From NCBI GenBank assembly GCA_016191995.1, contig JACPVA010000097.1, positions 1-63,909 on the forward strand: a stretch of 63,909 bases of DNA. The letters are read 5' to 3'. The DNA is from Burkholderiales bacterium (lineage in GTDB: Bacteria > Pseudomonadota > Gammaproteobacteria > Burkholderiales > Burkholderiaceae_C). Within the stretch, counting starts at the first letter, position 1. Every line of letters begins with the position of its first letter. Positions 31,884 through 41,000 of this stretch are shown here, piece by piece. The notes beneath the pieces are model-generated. The model was not told the origin of the DNA, searched no databases, and saw nothing but the letters and a program-made list of their open reading frames with translations. Made by a program: the position numbers and the translations under genes.

Positions 31884-33062
31884 TCAGTGGGCGCTGGCCG
31901 GACGCGCACCCGACGCGCGCGTCGCCGCGACCGACGCCCCCGGCGCGTCGGAGACGAGCGCCTTCGCGCCTTCGCGCAGATTCTCGTAGCGCGCCGCCAG
32001 CACGACGCTGGCCGGCGTCACGCCCGACAGCAGCTCGACGCGCCCGCCGGCGGCGTCACGCCGGCCGACGGTGACCGCGCGCCGCGCGAGCACGCCGTCC
32101 TCGATCAGCCAGACATGCGGCTGGCCTGCGGCGTCGACGAGCGAACCGGCCGGCAGCGTCAGGCGCTCGACCCTGTCGTCGAGCGTCACGCGCGCGAGCG
32201 CGAACTGCCCGGCGCGCAGCCGCTCGGCAGGATTCGGCAGCACGACCGCCACGCCGATCGCACGCGTGCCGGGGTCGGCGGCGGGCGCGATGCGCGCGAT
32301 GCGGCCGGCGACCGGCTCGGCCAGGCCCTCGACCTGGACCTGCACCGGCAGCCCCGGCGCCAGCCGCGCGACCTCGTGCGTGCCGACCCGGCCGGCGAGC
32401 TCCAGCTCGCGCAGGTCGACGATCGTCAGCACCGGCTGCTCGGGGCTGACCTTCTCGCCCGGCAGCGCCTTGCGCTCGGCGACGATGCCGTCGATCGGCG
32501 CCGACAGCGTGGCGTCGCGCAGCGACAGCCGGGCCGTGTTCAGCGCCGCCTGCGCCGCGTCGAGTTGCGCGCGCGCGGTATTCAGCCCCGCGCGCGACTG
32601 CTCGAGCGCCACCGGCGAGATGAACTGCTGCGCCGCCAGCCGCTCGTTGGACGCATGCGTGCGCTCGGCCTGCGCGAGCGCGGCGCGCGCCGCACCGAGC
32701 TGCGCCTCGCGCTCGGCGGCGCGGCTGTCGGCCTCGGCGGTGTCGATGCGTCCCAGCAGCTGCCCGGCGCGCACGCGGTCGCCCTCGCGCACCGACAGTG
32801 TCAGCAGCGTGCCCGCCGCCTTGGCGCGCAGCACGGCGCTGGCCGGCGCGACCAGCGCGCCCGAGAACTCGAGCGGCTGCGGCATCGACGCGTGCCGCGG
32901 CTGCACGACCTCGTCGCGGCCGAACTCGAGCGCGACCTCGGGCTTGCCGCCCTTCGCGTCGCCGCGCCCGGGCAGCGGCAAGGCGCCTCCGACGAGTGCG
33001 GCGCCGAGACCGAGAACGAGGGCGAGGGCAAGGGTGGTGCCGATCAGGCGTTGACGGGTCAT
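31884..33062 (-). CDS. RND efflux periplasmic adaptor (membrane fusion protein)
   Basis: A 392-residue HlyD/AcrA-type adaptor. An N-terminal hydrophobic signal or anchor (residues 7-30) is followed by the lipoyl half LRAKAAGTLLTLSVREGDRV, a long alpha-hairpin (about residues 100-165) and the second lipoyl half LSAPIDGIVAERKALPGEKV. Beta-barrel and membrane-proximal domains follow. I chose ATG 33062 (GGAAGA Shine-Dalgarno just upstream) over a start 19 codons further up because the signal segment begins right after it. It is in an operon with the RND gene. Confidence 0.92.
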   Translation of the reverse strand: MTRQRLIGTTLALALVLGLGAALVGGALPLPGRGDAKGGKPEVALEFGRDEVVQPRHASMPQPLEFSGALVAPASAVLRAKAAGTLLTLSVREGDRVRAGQLLGRIDTAEADSRAAEREAQLGAARAALAQAERTHASNERLAAQQFISPVALEQSRAGLNTARAQLDAAQAALNTARLSLRDATLSAPIDGIVAERKALPGEKVSPEQPVLTIVDLRELELAGRVGTHEVARLAPGLPVQVQVEGLAEPVAGRIARIAPAADPGTRAIGVAVVLPNPAERLRAGQFALARVTLDDRVERLTLPAGSLVDAAGQPHVWLIEDGVLARRAVTVGRRDAAGGRVELLSGVTPASVVLAARYENLREGAKALVSDAPGASVAATRASGARPASAH

Positions 33063-33404
33063 GGCGTCTTCCGTGGGCAGGCGTGGCCGGCGACCGGGCC
33101 CGGGATCGACCAGGCCCATGCGGCAGCAGCGGGCGCAGTGTAGGCGCGACCGCGCGCCGGAGCGATCCCCATGCGACGAACGACGCTACCGCGGCGACGG
33201 GCTGCGGCCGGATGCGACCGGACGCGCCGCGACGGCCCGGGTCCCCGAGCGGCAACGTGAGTGCCGACGCCGGGTGCGCGCTCGACGGCGCGCGCGCTGG
33301 GCGCGACTGGCGGCGCTCAGGCGCTCGGGCGCTCGGGCGCTCGGGCGCTCGGGCGCTCGGTCGCTCGGTCGCTCAGGCGCTCGCGCGCTCGGGCGACCGG
33401 GCGC
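33063..33404. other. Intergenic region, no gene seen
   Basis: A 342-bp gap between the efflux adaptor and the EAL gene. The half next to the EAL gene is the 8-bp tandem array. The other half, which should hold the adaptor promoter, has no convincing -35/-10 pair. Confidence 0.6.
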
Positions 33405-33416
33405 TCAGGCGCTCAG
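33313..33416. repeat. Tandem array of 13 octamers (consensus GCGCTCGG)
   Basis: Thirteen consecutive 8-bp units: six start GCGCTC in a row, two are TCGCTC variants, then GCGCTCGC, GCGCTCGG, GCGACCGG and two GCGCTCAG. The last two units run into the 3' end of the EAL gene and contain its stop codon (CTGAGCGC on the minus strand). Because 8 is not a multiple of 3, gain or loss inside the coding end would change the C-terminus. Confidence 0.95.
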
Positions 33417-34763
33417 CGGCGGCGCGCTGCGGCAGCCGCCGACCAGCGCTCGCGGCACGCAGTCACCGCTGCGCAGGCGGCGCGTCAGCGCGAACGCGTC
33501 CACCGGCGCGCACAGCGCGTGGCCCTGCGCCAGCGGACAACCCAGCTCGCGCAGCAGCTCGAGCTGGGCGCGCGTCTCCACGCCCTCGGCGACCACCGGC
33601 AGGCCGAGCGAAGCCGCCACGCGCAGCGTCGACTCCATCACCATCCGCGGCGGGCCGCCGCCCTGGATGCGCTGGACGATCCCGCGGTCGACCTTGACGA
33701 GGTCGACCGGCAGCTCGCGCAGCCTGGCCAGCGACGCCGCCCCCTCGCCGAAGCGGTCCAGCGCGACCGCGACGCCGGCCGCGCGAAGCGGCCGCAGGGC
33801 GCGCTGAAGTGCCTCGTCGCCGGCCAGCGCTGCTGCCACCAGCTCGATCTGCAGCGCCCGCGGCTGCAGCGCATGCGCGGCCAGCGCATCGTCGAGCCAG
33901 GACCGCAGCGCCGGGTCCAGGCACTGGCTGCGCGTCAGGTTGACCGACAGGCGCTGCGGCGCCGCATCGCCGAGCACCTGCTGCCAGCGCGCCAGCTGCT
34001 GGCACGCCGACTCCAGCACGAAGCGCCCGAGCACCTGGCCGAACCCGGCGCGCTCGGCGACCTCGACGATCTCCACCGTCGGCATCAGCGATTGCACGGC
34101 GCGTGGCCAGCGCAGCAGCGCCTCGACCGCATGCACGCGACGTGTCCTCAGGTCGATCATCGGCTGGTAGACGAGGTGCAGCTCGCGCGCGTCGAGCGCT
34201 CGGCGCAAGGCATCGGCCAGCGGAGCCGGGACCGCCGCATCGTTCTCGGCCGGCGCCGCGCCTGCCGGTGCGGGCCTGGCGGCGGACGTCGTCGACTGCG
34301 CCAGCATGGACGCGGCAGCGGCCGGGAGGCCGCCGACCGTTATACCCGCGGCCATCGGCGCGCGGTCGGCGGCCGGCGCATCGGCGCGCGGCATGTTGTG
34401 TGCCGCTGATGCCGCCGGCCGGCCGCCGGTCGCCGGCGATGTCGGGTCGAGGACCGGGCCGCGAGCCTTCGCCCGCCGCGCATCGTCGGCGGGCTCGTGG
34501 CCTGACGGCAGCGTGCTCACGGCATCGCCCGCACCGGCCACGGCACCGGGCCGCTCGCGCGCGGCGGGATCGGTGCGCCGGCGCCAGTCGGCCTCCACCA
34601 GCAGCACGGCCAGCAGCGCCATCGCGCCCGCCCCGGCCCAGACCGGTGCCGCGGCCGCGGCCCATGCCGCATGCGCCAGCGCGCCGGACGCTGCGGCAGC
34701 CAGGACCGCGGCCCAGCCCACCGCCCGCAGGCGGCGCGGATCGTCGTGCGTCATCCTGCGCAT
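33405..34763 (-). CDS. EAL-domain protein with degenerate active site
   Basis: A 452-residue protein. Two hydrophobic N-terminal segments (about residues 13-57) are followed by a disordered Ala/Pro-rich linker and an EAL domain (about 180-430). The EAL motif itself is kept (HAVEALLRW), as are SVNLTRSQ and VVAEGVETRAQLELLRELG. However DDFGTG is replaced by DRFGEG and the usual ELTE-like motif is ELVA. Loss of these metal or catalytic positions suggests it binds cyclic di-GMP or another ligand rather than hydrolysing it; that is inference. Its stop codon lies inside the octamer array. Confidence 0.88.
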   Translation of the reverse strand: MRRMTHDDPRRLRAVGWAAVLAAAASGALAHAAWAAAAAPVWAGAGAMALLAVLLVEADWRRRTDPAARERPGAVAGAGDAVSTLPSGHEPADDARRAKARGPVLDPTSPATGGRPAASAAHNMPRADAPAADRAPMAAGITVGGLPAAAASMLAQSTTSAARPAPAGAAPAENDAAVPAPLADALRRALDARELHLVYQPMIDLRTRRVHAVEALLRWPRAVQSLMPTVEIVEVAERAGFGQVLGRFVLESACQQLARWQQVLGDAAPQRLSVNLTRSQCLDPALRSWLDDALAAHALQPRALQIELVAAALAGDEALQRALRPLRAAGVAVALDRFGEGAASLARLRELPVDLVKVDRGIVQRIQGGGPPRMVMESTLRVAASLGLPVVAEGVETRAQLELLRELGCPLAQGHALCAPVDAFALTRRLRSGDCVPRALVGGCRSAPPLSA

Positions 34764-35111
34764 GACGGCGTATCGGCCGGCGGCGCGCCCGCTTGAGCAC
34801 CCGCTTCGCCGCCGCAGCCGCCGACGGGCCGGACCAGCTCGCCGATCGGCCGATGCGCGTGAAGGATGCCCGGCGGGCGGGCGCTGGCCGGCCGCGGCGG
34901 CAAGCCACCGCGCGGCAAGCGGCGCGCGGCCGCCTCACCTGCCGGCGAAGCCATGAACGCACCCGCGATCCATGGCTTCGCGCGCGCTCACCAGACTGCC
35001 CTGCGCGCTGCGCGCTCCGGAATGAGCGCTTGGGAGCGGCCCGGCGCGCTCACCGGACTGCCCTGCGCGCTGCGCGCTCCGGAATGAGCGCTTGGGAGCG
35101 GCCCGGCGCGC
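34764..35111. other. Intergenic region with repeats, no gene seen
   Basis: 348 bp between the EAL gene and the aroC 3' end. The half near aroC is occupied by the 62-bp repeat. The rest is GC-rich with inverted repeats (CGGCCGATGCGC, GCCGGCCGCGGCGG areas) and no recognisable ORF or clear promoter. Confidence 0.6.
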
Positions 35112-35114
35112 TCA
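34982..35114. repeat. 62-bp direct duplication plus 9-bp partial unit
   Basis: Units 34982-35043 and 35044-35105 differ at one position (CCAGAC versus CCGGAC). 35106-35114 repeats the first 9 bp and contains the aroC stop. Read on the minus strand each unit begins TGAGCGCGCC, exactly at the stop codon. Confidence 0.95.
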
Positions 35115-36230
35115 GGGCCCGGCCGGGCTGCCGGGCGCACGACCCGCGATCGGCGGCAGCGAGTGCCGCACGTCGGCGCACTGGGCGCGGAGGCGCAGCG
35201 CGTGGTCCATCAGCACCAGCGCCAGCAGCGCCTCGGCGATCGGCGCGGCTCGGATGCCGACGCAGGGGTCGTGCCGGCCATGCGTCTGCAGCACGACCGG
35301 GCGCCCCGCGCGGTCGATCGAGGCCTTCGGCAGGCGGATCGAGCTCGTCGGCTTGAGCGCCAGCCGCACGACCAGATCCTGCCCGGTCGAGATTCCGCCC
35401 AGCACGCCGCCGGCGTGGTTGCTCATAAAACCCTCGGGCGTCAGCTCGTCGCCGTGCACGCTGCCGCCCTGGGTCACGACGCCGAAGCCATCGCCGATCT
35501 CGACCCCCTTGACGGCGTTGAGCCCCATCATCGCCCAGGCGATGTCGGCGTCGAGCTTGTCGTACAGCGGCTCGCCCAGCCCGACCGGCACGCCGCGCGC
35601 GCGCAGCTCGATGCGCGCGCCGCAGGAGTCGCCGGACTTGCGCAGCGCGTCCATGTACTCCTCCATCTTCGGCAGCAACGTCGCGTTGGGGGCGAAGAAG
35701 GGGTTGGTGTCGATCAGCGAATCGTCCTCGAACGGGATCTCGATCTCGCCCAGCGCCCCAAGCCAGGCGCGCACCGTCGTGCCATGGGCCTCGCGCAGCC
35801 ACTTGCGCGCGACCGCGCCGGCGGCCACCGTCGGCGCCGTCAGCCGCGCCGACGAGCGCCCGCCCCCGCGCGGGTCGCGGTGCCCGTACTTGCGCCAGTA
35901 GGTGTAGTCGGCATGGCCGGGGCGGAAGGTGTCGAGCAGGTTGGCATAGTCGCCGCTGCGCTGGTCGGTGTTGGCGATCAGCAGCGCGATCGGCGTACCG
36001 GTGGTCAGGCCCTCGAAGACGCCGGAAAGGATCTGCACCCGGTCGGCCTCGCGCCGCTGCGTCACATGGCGGCTGGTGCCGGGGCGGCGGCGGTCGAGGT
36101 CGGGCTGGATGTCGGCCTCGGACAAGGCCATCCCGGGCGGAAAACCGTCGAGCACGCAGCCGATCGCCGGGCCATGGCTTTCGCCGAAGTTGGTGACGCG
36201 AAGAAATTCGCCGAAACCCGAGCCCGCCAT
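35112..36230 (-). CDS. aroC: Chorismate synthase
   Basis: Converts 5-enolpyruvylshikimate 3-phosphate to chorismate using reduced FMN; last step of the shikimate pathway. The 372-residue protein shows all three family signatures: [39 protein letters not shown], and [16 protein letters not shown] near the C-terminus. I chose ATG 36230 from the conserved start ([17 protein letters not shown]). There is no Shine-Dalgarno, and a perfect TATAAT (36237-36242) ends 6 bases before the ATG, which suggests a leaderless transcript. The diguanylate cyclase gene lies 44 bp upstream on the same strand. Confidence 0.97.
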   Translation of the reverse strand: MAGSGFGEFLRVTNFGESHGPAIGCVLDGFPPGMALSEADIQPDLDRRRPGTSRHVTQRREADRVQILSGVFEGLTTGTPIALLIANTDQRSGDYANLLDTFRPGHADYTYWRKYGHRDPRGGGRSSARLTAPTVAAGAVARKWLREAHGTTVRAWLGALGEIEIPFEDDSLIDTNPFFAPNATLLPKMEEYMDALRKSGDSCGARIELRARGVPVGLGEPLYDKLDADIAWAMMGLNAVKGVEIGDGFGVVTQGGSVHGDELTPEGFMSNHAGGVLGGISTGQDLVVRLALKPTSSIRLPKASIDRAGRPVVLQTHGRHDPCVGIRAAPIAEALLALVLMDHALRLRAQCADVRHSLPPIAGRAPGSPAGP

Positions 36231-36236
36231 CTGCAA

Positions 36237-36242
36237 ATTATA
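36237..36242 (-). promoter_or_regulatory. TATAAT -10 hexamer next to the aroC start codon
   Basis: A perfect -10 hexamer on the minus strand, six bases before the ATG. The region 16-18 bp further upstream has no TTGACA-like element. If used, transcription would begin at or near the A of the start codon. Confidence 0.45.
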
Positions 36243-36274
36243 GGAGCCGGCCCTGCGCCACCGGCAGCGTGCAC

Positions 36275-38431
36275 CTAGCCACCGGCGAGCAGGCGCAGCG
36301 CAGGCCTTGCCAGCCGCACGCCACCGCGGCCTTCGCGCTTGGCCTCGTAGCATGCGGCGTCGGCCTGCGCCAGCCACTGCGCGGGGCTGTCGTGCTGCGC
36401 GCCGAACTCGGCCACACCGAGGCTGGCGCCGACGCGCAGCGTCCGCCCGTCCCAGCCCAGCGCCAGCTCGGCGATCGCCTGCTGCACCTTCTGCGCCACC
36501 GCCATCGCGCGCACCTGGTCGCAACCTGGCAGCAGCAGCGCGAACTCGTCGCCGCCCAGCCGCCCGACGAGGTCGGAGCCGCGCACGCGGCTGCCGATCG
36601 CCCGCGCCACGGCGACCAGCATCGCGTCGCCCGCGGCGTGGCCGGCGCTGTCGTTGACCGGCTTGAAGCGGTCCAGGTCGATCATCACCAGCGCCGCCGG
36701 CATCGTGGCCGGCTGGCCGTCGAAGACGCGCTGCAGCGCATGCTCGAAGCCCTGGCGGTTGACGACCCCGGTCAGCGCATCATGCTGCGCCGCATGCTCG
36801 AGCGCCTGGCGCGCCGCGACCTGTTCGCTCACGTCGGTCGCGCTCCAGATCGTTCCGGCCTCCGGCTCGCCGGGCTGCACCGGACGCGCGCGCAGCCGCC
36901 CCCAGAGCTGGCGGCCATCTGCGCGCTGCAGCCGCCACTCGCCGCCATAGGGCTCGCCGCGCGAGAAAGCCGCACCGACTTGCCGGCCGAGCGACTGCCA
37001 GTCGTCGTCGGAGGTGAAGATCGCGCGCGTCGTCTGGCCGACGAGTGCGCCCGGGGCATACCCGAGCATCCGGCACAGCTCGTCGCCGACGAGCTCGAAC
37101 CGCCCGTGGCGCGTGAACGCCAGCCCGACCGGCGCCGCCGACATGACCGATCCGAGCTTGCGCAGCACCTCGGCGTTGAAGGCCTCGACCTGCGCGCGCT
37201 CGGCCCAGACATGGCGCAGCGTGCGCGCCAGCCGGCCGACCTCGCCGCGGCCCTGCGGCCATTCGGCGCCCGAGCCGCCGCTGAGCAACGCCGCCGCCCG
37301 GCGCTCGAGCAGGGCCAGCGGCCGCAGCTGCCAGGCGACGAAGGCCAGCAGCGCCGCCGCCAGCAGCCCGGCCAGCGCCGCCGCCTCGCCGAGCGAGCGC
37401 GCACGCGCCCGCTGCAGCCCGGCGAGCAGCTGCGCCTCGGGCACGGCGCGCCAGATCCGCCAGCCGCTGCCCGGGTCGGACGCGCCCGTCACGACATCGC
37501 CGCCCGCGGCCCGCCAGAGGGTGCCCGGCCGGCCCGCGTCGGCGTCGGCACGCCAGGCGCGATACGCGCCCGCCAGCCTGGGCTCGTCGTCGAGCCGCGT
37601 CAGCAGGCGGTCGCGCGCCGGGTGAGCCAGGATGCGCCCCTGCGCATCGGCCAGCACCGTCAGCGTCCCGCTGCCGAGGCCGGCGGCGACCCCGTCGGCT
37701 GCGCCGACGCCTGCATCCGCCGCGTCTTCGACCTGCGGCGCCGCGCCGGGGCGCGGCCGGTCCGGCGGCGGCAGCTCGAGCGCGCGCAACAGGTCGCGGC
37801 TGGCGAGCCGAAGCGCGCCACCGAGGACGGCGGCGACGCCCTGCTCCGTCCTCACCGGCAACGCGAGCACGACCACCGGCTCGTCCGAGATCCGTCCCGA
37901 CAGCGCGTCGGACAGCACCGGCCGATTGCCGGCCCGCGCCTGCTGGAACCAGTCCCGGTCGGCGACCGAGAGCTGCGGCTGGCGCGCGCCGCCCGCATCG
38001 ACGAAGCCGAGCATGCGGCCTGCGCCGTCGGTGACGAAGATGGCCGGGAACAGCTCGCGCAGCGCACCCTGGCGCTCCAGCATCCGCTGCACGCGCCCGG
38101 CATCCTCGAGCGTGGCCGTGTCGAGCGCGCCGGCCGCCAGCGTCAGCGCGCGCCGCATCGAGTCCAGTCGCTGGCCGACCGCCTCGGCAGCGAGCTGCGC
38201 CTCGCGCTGCTCGTGCAGGCGCGCCTGCACGAGCAACTCCGACTGCGCGCGCTGCCCGAACTGCCACAGCGTCAGCCCGGTGGCGGCCAGCAGGCTGGCG
38301 ATGCCACCCAGCACCAGCCGCAACTTCAGCGTGCCCAGCGCAGGGGCCAGCCACACGCGCGCCCAGCCCGCCACGCGCTCGCGGCACGGGCGTGCCGGGA
38401 CGGCGTCGGCGCGGAACAGGTCGGCATCCAT
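36275..38431 (-). CDS. Membrane sensory diguanylate cyclase (Cache-HAMP-like-PAS-GGDEF)
   Basis: A protein of about 718 residues. A transmembrane helix ([20 protein letters not shown]) precedes a long periplasmic Cache-type sensor with [20 protein letters not shown] and [21 protein letters not shown] second TM ([19 protein letters not shown]) is followed by a HAMP-like segment, a PAS domain and a GGDEF domain ([36 protein letters not shown], intact GGDEF in [12 protein letters not shown]). It probably makes cyclic di-GMP in response to an extracellular ligand. An alternative GTG start at 38497 adds 22 residues. It is divergent from the PEP-CTERM gene. Confidence 0.9.
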   Translation of the reverse strand: MDADLFRADAVPARPCRERVAGWARVWLAPALGTLKLRLVLGGIASLLAATGLTLWQFGQRAQSELLVQARLHEQREAQLAAEAVGQRLDSMRRALTLAAGALDTATLEDAGRVQRMLERQGALRELFPAIFVTDGAGRMLGFVDAGGARQPQLSVADRDWFQQARAGNRPVLSDALSGRISDEPVVVLALPVRTEQGVAAVLGGALRLASRDLLRALELPPPDRPRPGAAPQVEDAADAGVGAADGVAAGLGSGTLTVLADAQGRILAHPARDRLLTRLDDEPRLAGAYRAWRADADAGRPGTLWRAAGGDVVTGASDPGSGWRIWRAVPEAQLLAGLQRARARSLGEAAALAGLLAAALLAFVAWQLRPLALLERRAAALLSGGSGAEWPQGRGEVGRLARTLRHVWAERAQVEAFNAEVLRKLGSVMSAAPVGLAFTRHGRFELVGDELCRMLGYAPGALVGQTTRAIFTSDDDWQSLGRQVGAAFSRGEPYGGEWRLQRADGRQLWGRLRARPVQPGEPEAGTIWSATDVSEQVAARQALEHAAQHDALTGVVNRQGFEHALQRVFDGQPATMPAALVMIDLDRFKPVNDSAGHAAGDAMLVAVARAIGSRVRGSDLVGRLGGDEFALLLPGCDQVRAMAVAQKVQQAIAELALGWDGRTLRVGASLGVAEFGAQHDSPAQWLAQADAACYEAKREGRGGVRLARPALRLLAGG

Positions 38432-38750
38432 GCGGACGCGTTTTCGGCCTGCAACGCGGCCAGCTTGAGCCCGGCGCAGCTGCCGGCGGCGCAGCACGCC
38501 AGCATCCGCGCGGTGCTACCGCAGCCGGCCCCGCCGCACCCTGCAAGCGCGCGCTCCGGCCGGCGCCGTCGCGCCGTCGCGCCTGGGGGACACGCGACGC
38601 CATGCGGGTCAAGCCCTTCGTGATATACCCGCACCCGCGTTCGCGGGGGCAAGGGCGGGAGTTGCCGCGCGGACTTCTAGACTGACGACCCAGGCAAGCC
38701 GGCCGCGTCACGAGCGCATGCCGGGGTGCCGACGACCCGGTACGCCACCC
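38432..38750. other. Divergent promoter region, no gene seen
   Basis: 319 bp between the divergent GGDEF and PEP-CTERM genes. It includes an AT-richer island (GTGATATACCCGC near 38620) and a small hairpin CCCGCGTTCGCGGG (38634-38647). No convincing -35/-10 pair in either direction. Confidence 0.5.
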
Positions 38751-39572
38751 ATGTCCACCCTCATCGCCGCGACCGCACTGCTGGCCACGACGGCGGCACC
38801 CTCATGCTCCTGGGACAGCCCGGGGCGGGATGCCTTCCGCGGCGACGTCGTCGCCGCGGTCGACTACTACCGCGACATCCCGCCAGACACCCGCGCGCGG
38901 CTGAAGGCGCGCATGGCGCGCCATGCCTACGACGAAGTGGCCGACATCCGGCGCGACCGCATCGAGGGCCGACACGAGTATGTCGACCTGCGCGACATGC
39001 ACTTCGGCCGCGGCGGCGTCTGCCGCCAGGTCTCGCGCCAGCGATGGACCGAGCACGCGCTCGAGCGCGGGCTGGTCTACTGCGAGGACGGCCACTGCCT
39101 GATCGTGCCGACCGTCTGCGGCAACCTCAGCCGGGTCACGCGCGTCGAGCGGCCGGAAGTCGCCACGGCGCGCGCCGAGCAGCCCGACGCGGCGCACGAG
39201 GACGGGCCGCCCCGCGTCGCGCAGCAGGCCGACGACGGCGCACCACTCGAATTCGAGCCGCCTGGCGCCGGACCCGCTGCCGGGCCGAGCTTCCAGGATG
39301 GCGCGGCGCCCGCGCCCGCCGGCGGCGGTGCCGGCGACATGCCCGGCCAGCCTGCCGCCGGCAACCCGGACGGCTCCGGCGCCAGGCCCTGGGGGCCGAT
39401 CGCCGGACCCGGCCCCTGGGATCCCGGGCCGCGGCTGGACATCGTGCCGGTGATCGAACCGCCGCCACCGCCGATCCCCGAGCCGGGCACCGCGCTGCTG
39501 TGGCTGGGCGGACTCGCCGCGCTGGCCGCCAGCCGTCGCTGGCAGCGCGCGCGGTCGCGCAGCGGGCGCTGA
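38751..39572 (+). CDS. MHFG family PEP-CTERM protein
   Basis: A 273-residue secreted protein. It has a short hydrophobic N-terminus (STLIAATALLATTAAPSCS), a conserved block with YVDLRDMHFGRGGVCRQ (MHFG at residues 83-86) and three Cys at 91, about 108 and about 121. A Pro/Gly/Ala-rich low-complexity spacer follows (about 140-240). The C-terminus is a PEP-CTERM sorting signal: PIPEPGTALLWLGGLAALAA then a basic RRWQRARSR tail. Such proteins are processed by exosortase, usually in species with exopolysaccharide clusters; no exosortase is in this window. I recognise the MHFG/PEP-CTERM combination as a named family, but its function is not known to me. ATG 38751 starts the signal segment. Confidence 0.82.
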   Translation: MSTLIAATALLATTAAPSCSWDSPGRDAFRGDVVAAVDYYRDIPPDTRARLKARMARHAYDEVADIRRDRIEGRHEYVDLRDMHFGRGGVCRQVSRQRWTEHALERGLVYCEDGHCLIVPTVCGNLSRVTRVERPEVATARAEQPDAAHEDGPPRVAQQADDGAPLEFEPPGAGPAAGPSFQDGAAPAPAGGGAGDMPGQPAAGNPDGSGARPWGPIAGPGPWDPGPRLDIVPVIEPPPPPIPEPGTALLWLGGLAALAASRRWQRARSRSGR

Positions 39573-39708
39573 CGGACGCGCAGCCATCGCCGCGTCGCAA
39601 GGCGGCCCCACCGAGTGGTGCGAACGAGGCTTGGCGCAAGGTCGAATCGGCCCGCGCACCAACAGAAACGGGCTGGCCCCGCGTGGGAGCCAACCCGTCG
39701 ATTCGAAA

Positions 39709-39787
<79 letters not shown>

Positions 39788-39911
39788 GAAGCGTGAAGTA
39801 TAGCCTGGGCGGCCTGCGCGTTCGGCCGCGCTGGTTTCGCTTGCCGCGCCTGCCGCCACGGCGGCTCGGGTCACCGGCACGGCATGAAGCCGAGGAGCTG
39901 GCGACACCCGC

Positions 39912-40550
39912 TCAGGTCGACAGCAGTTCCCGGATCGCCAGCAGCTCGGCGCGCAGCAGCGCGAGTTCCGCCGCGCTGCCCGCCCCGGTCTCGGCAGGCG
40001 GGCGCGATGGCGTGGAAATCAGGTCCGCGATGGCAGCGGCCGCGACCGAGTTCCCGGCGCCGTCGCCGCCCGGGCCGACCCCTGCCACGCCGACGCCAGC
40101 GTCGGCGGTCGTCGCAGCCTCGGCCTCGGTGTCGCGACCCCACACAACGCCGCCCCCTGCCGCGCCGGGGTTCGCCACGCCAGCGGCAGCATCGGCGCGC
40201 CTCGCGCCGCCGGAGCGGCCCGCCCCGTCACCGGCTGCGGCCCGCTGCGCGCCGTCCGCGCCCGCACCGGCTGCGGCACGCCCCGCGCGCGCGCCGCCGT
40301 GCTCGGCGAGCCGGTTGCGCGCGCCGCTGATCGTGAAACCCTGGTCGTACAGCAGGTCGCGGATGCGGCGCACCAGCAGCACCTCATGGTGCTGATAGTA
40401 GCGGCGGTTGCCGCGCCGTTTCATCGGCTTGAGCTGGGTGAACTCCTGCTCCCAGTAGCGAAGCACATACGGCTTGACGCCGCAAAGCTCGCTGACTTCA
40501 CCGATCGTGAAGTAGCGCTTGGCGGGGATCGGTGGAAGGGCTTTCTCCAT
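39912..40550 (-). CDS. MerR family transcriptional regulator
   Basis: A 212-residue protein with an N-terminal MerR winged helix (RYFTIGEVSELCGVKPYVLR, YWEQEFTQLKP, RRGNRRYYQHHEVLLVRRIR) and an unconserved Ala/Gly/Thr-rich C-terminus. It lies 35 bp after ihfA in the same direction, the usual place for this MerR-like gene in proteobacteria, where it is often co-annotated with ihfA. The effector is unknown. The C-terminal part lacks the Cys residues of metal sensors. Confidence 0.9.
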   Translation of the reverse strand: MEKALPPIPAKRYFTIGEVSELCGVKPYVLRYWEQEFTQLKPMKRRGNRRYYQHHEVLLVRRIRDLLYDQGFTISGARNRLAEHGGARAGRAAAGAGADGAQRAAAGDGAGRSGGARRADAAAGVANPGAAGGGVVWGRDTEAEAATTADAGVGVAGVGPGGDGAGNSVAAAAIADLISTPSRPPAETGAGSAAELALLRAELLAIRELLST

Positions 40551-40585
40551 TCAAATCAAGGAGATCGCAGGGGTTTTGTCAGACT

Positions 40586-40957
40586 CTACTCGAAGTCCTC
40601 CGGGGCCCCCGTGTCGCCTTGCACGATCGCTTTCAGTTTGTGACTGGCGTGGAAGGTGACGACCTGCCGCGCCTTGATCGGGATCGCCTCGCCGGTGCGC
40701 GGGTTGCGCCCCGGGCGCGGCGCCTTGCGCCGGATCTGGAAGTTGCCGAATCCCGACAGCTTGACGTCGGCCCCGGCGACGAGCGCGCCGTGGACGATGT
40801 CGAAGAAGGCCTCGACCATATCCTTGGACTCGCGCTTGTTCAGCCCCAGGCGCTCGAACAGCAGCTCGGCCAGCTCGGCCTTGGTCAGCGTCGGCGTGGC
40901 CAGGCTCGGCAGGATGACAACGCCGGCGGGCGCGTCGGCGCGGTCCTTGTCGCTCAT
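40586..40957 (-). CDS. ihfA: Integration host factor subunit alpha
   Basis: A 123-residue HU/IHF family subunit. The family starts at [20 protein letters not shown], then [20 protein letters not shown] and the DNA-intercalating arm [10 protein letters not shown], ending [14 protein letters not shown] bends DNA sharply at specific sites. The N-terminus is about 20 residues longer than in E. coli (99 residues), so an internal start is possible. It follows pheT by 43 bp in the classical pheST-ihfA arrangement. Confidence 0.95.
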   Translation of the reverse strand: MSDKDRADAPAGVVILPSLATPTLTKAELAELLFERLGLNKRESKDMVEAFFDIVHGALVAGADVKLSGFGNFQIRRKAPRPGRNPRTGEAIPIKARQVVTFHASHKLKAIVQGDTGAPEDFE

Positions 40958-41000
40958 CGTCGGTCTCCAGTGTCGGTGCGCGGCCGCGGCGCCTTGGCAC

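Noticed and set aside
30237..33143. A 968-residue open frame opposite the RND pump and adaptor genes
   Set aside because: It spans two genuine genes and has the His/Arg/Gln/Asp-rich composition typical of antisense frames.
33313..33416. A CRISPR array
   Set aside because: The units are 8 bp and contiguous, with no spacers and no cas genes; it is a simple tandem array.
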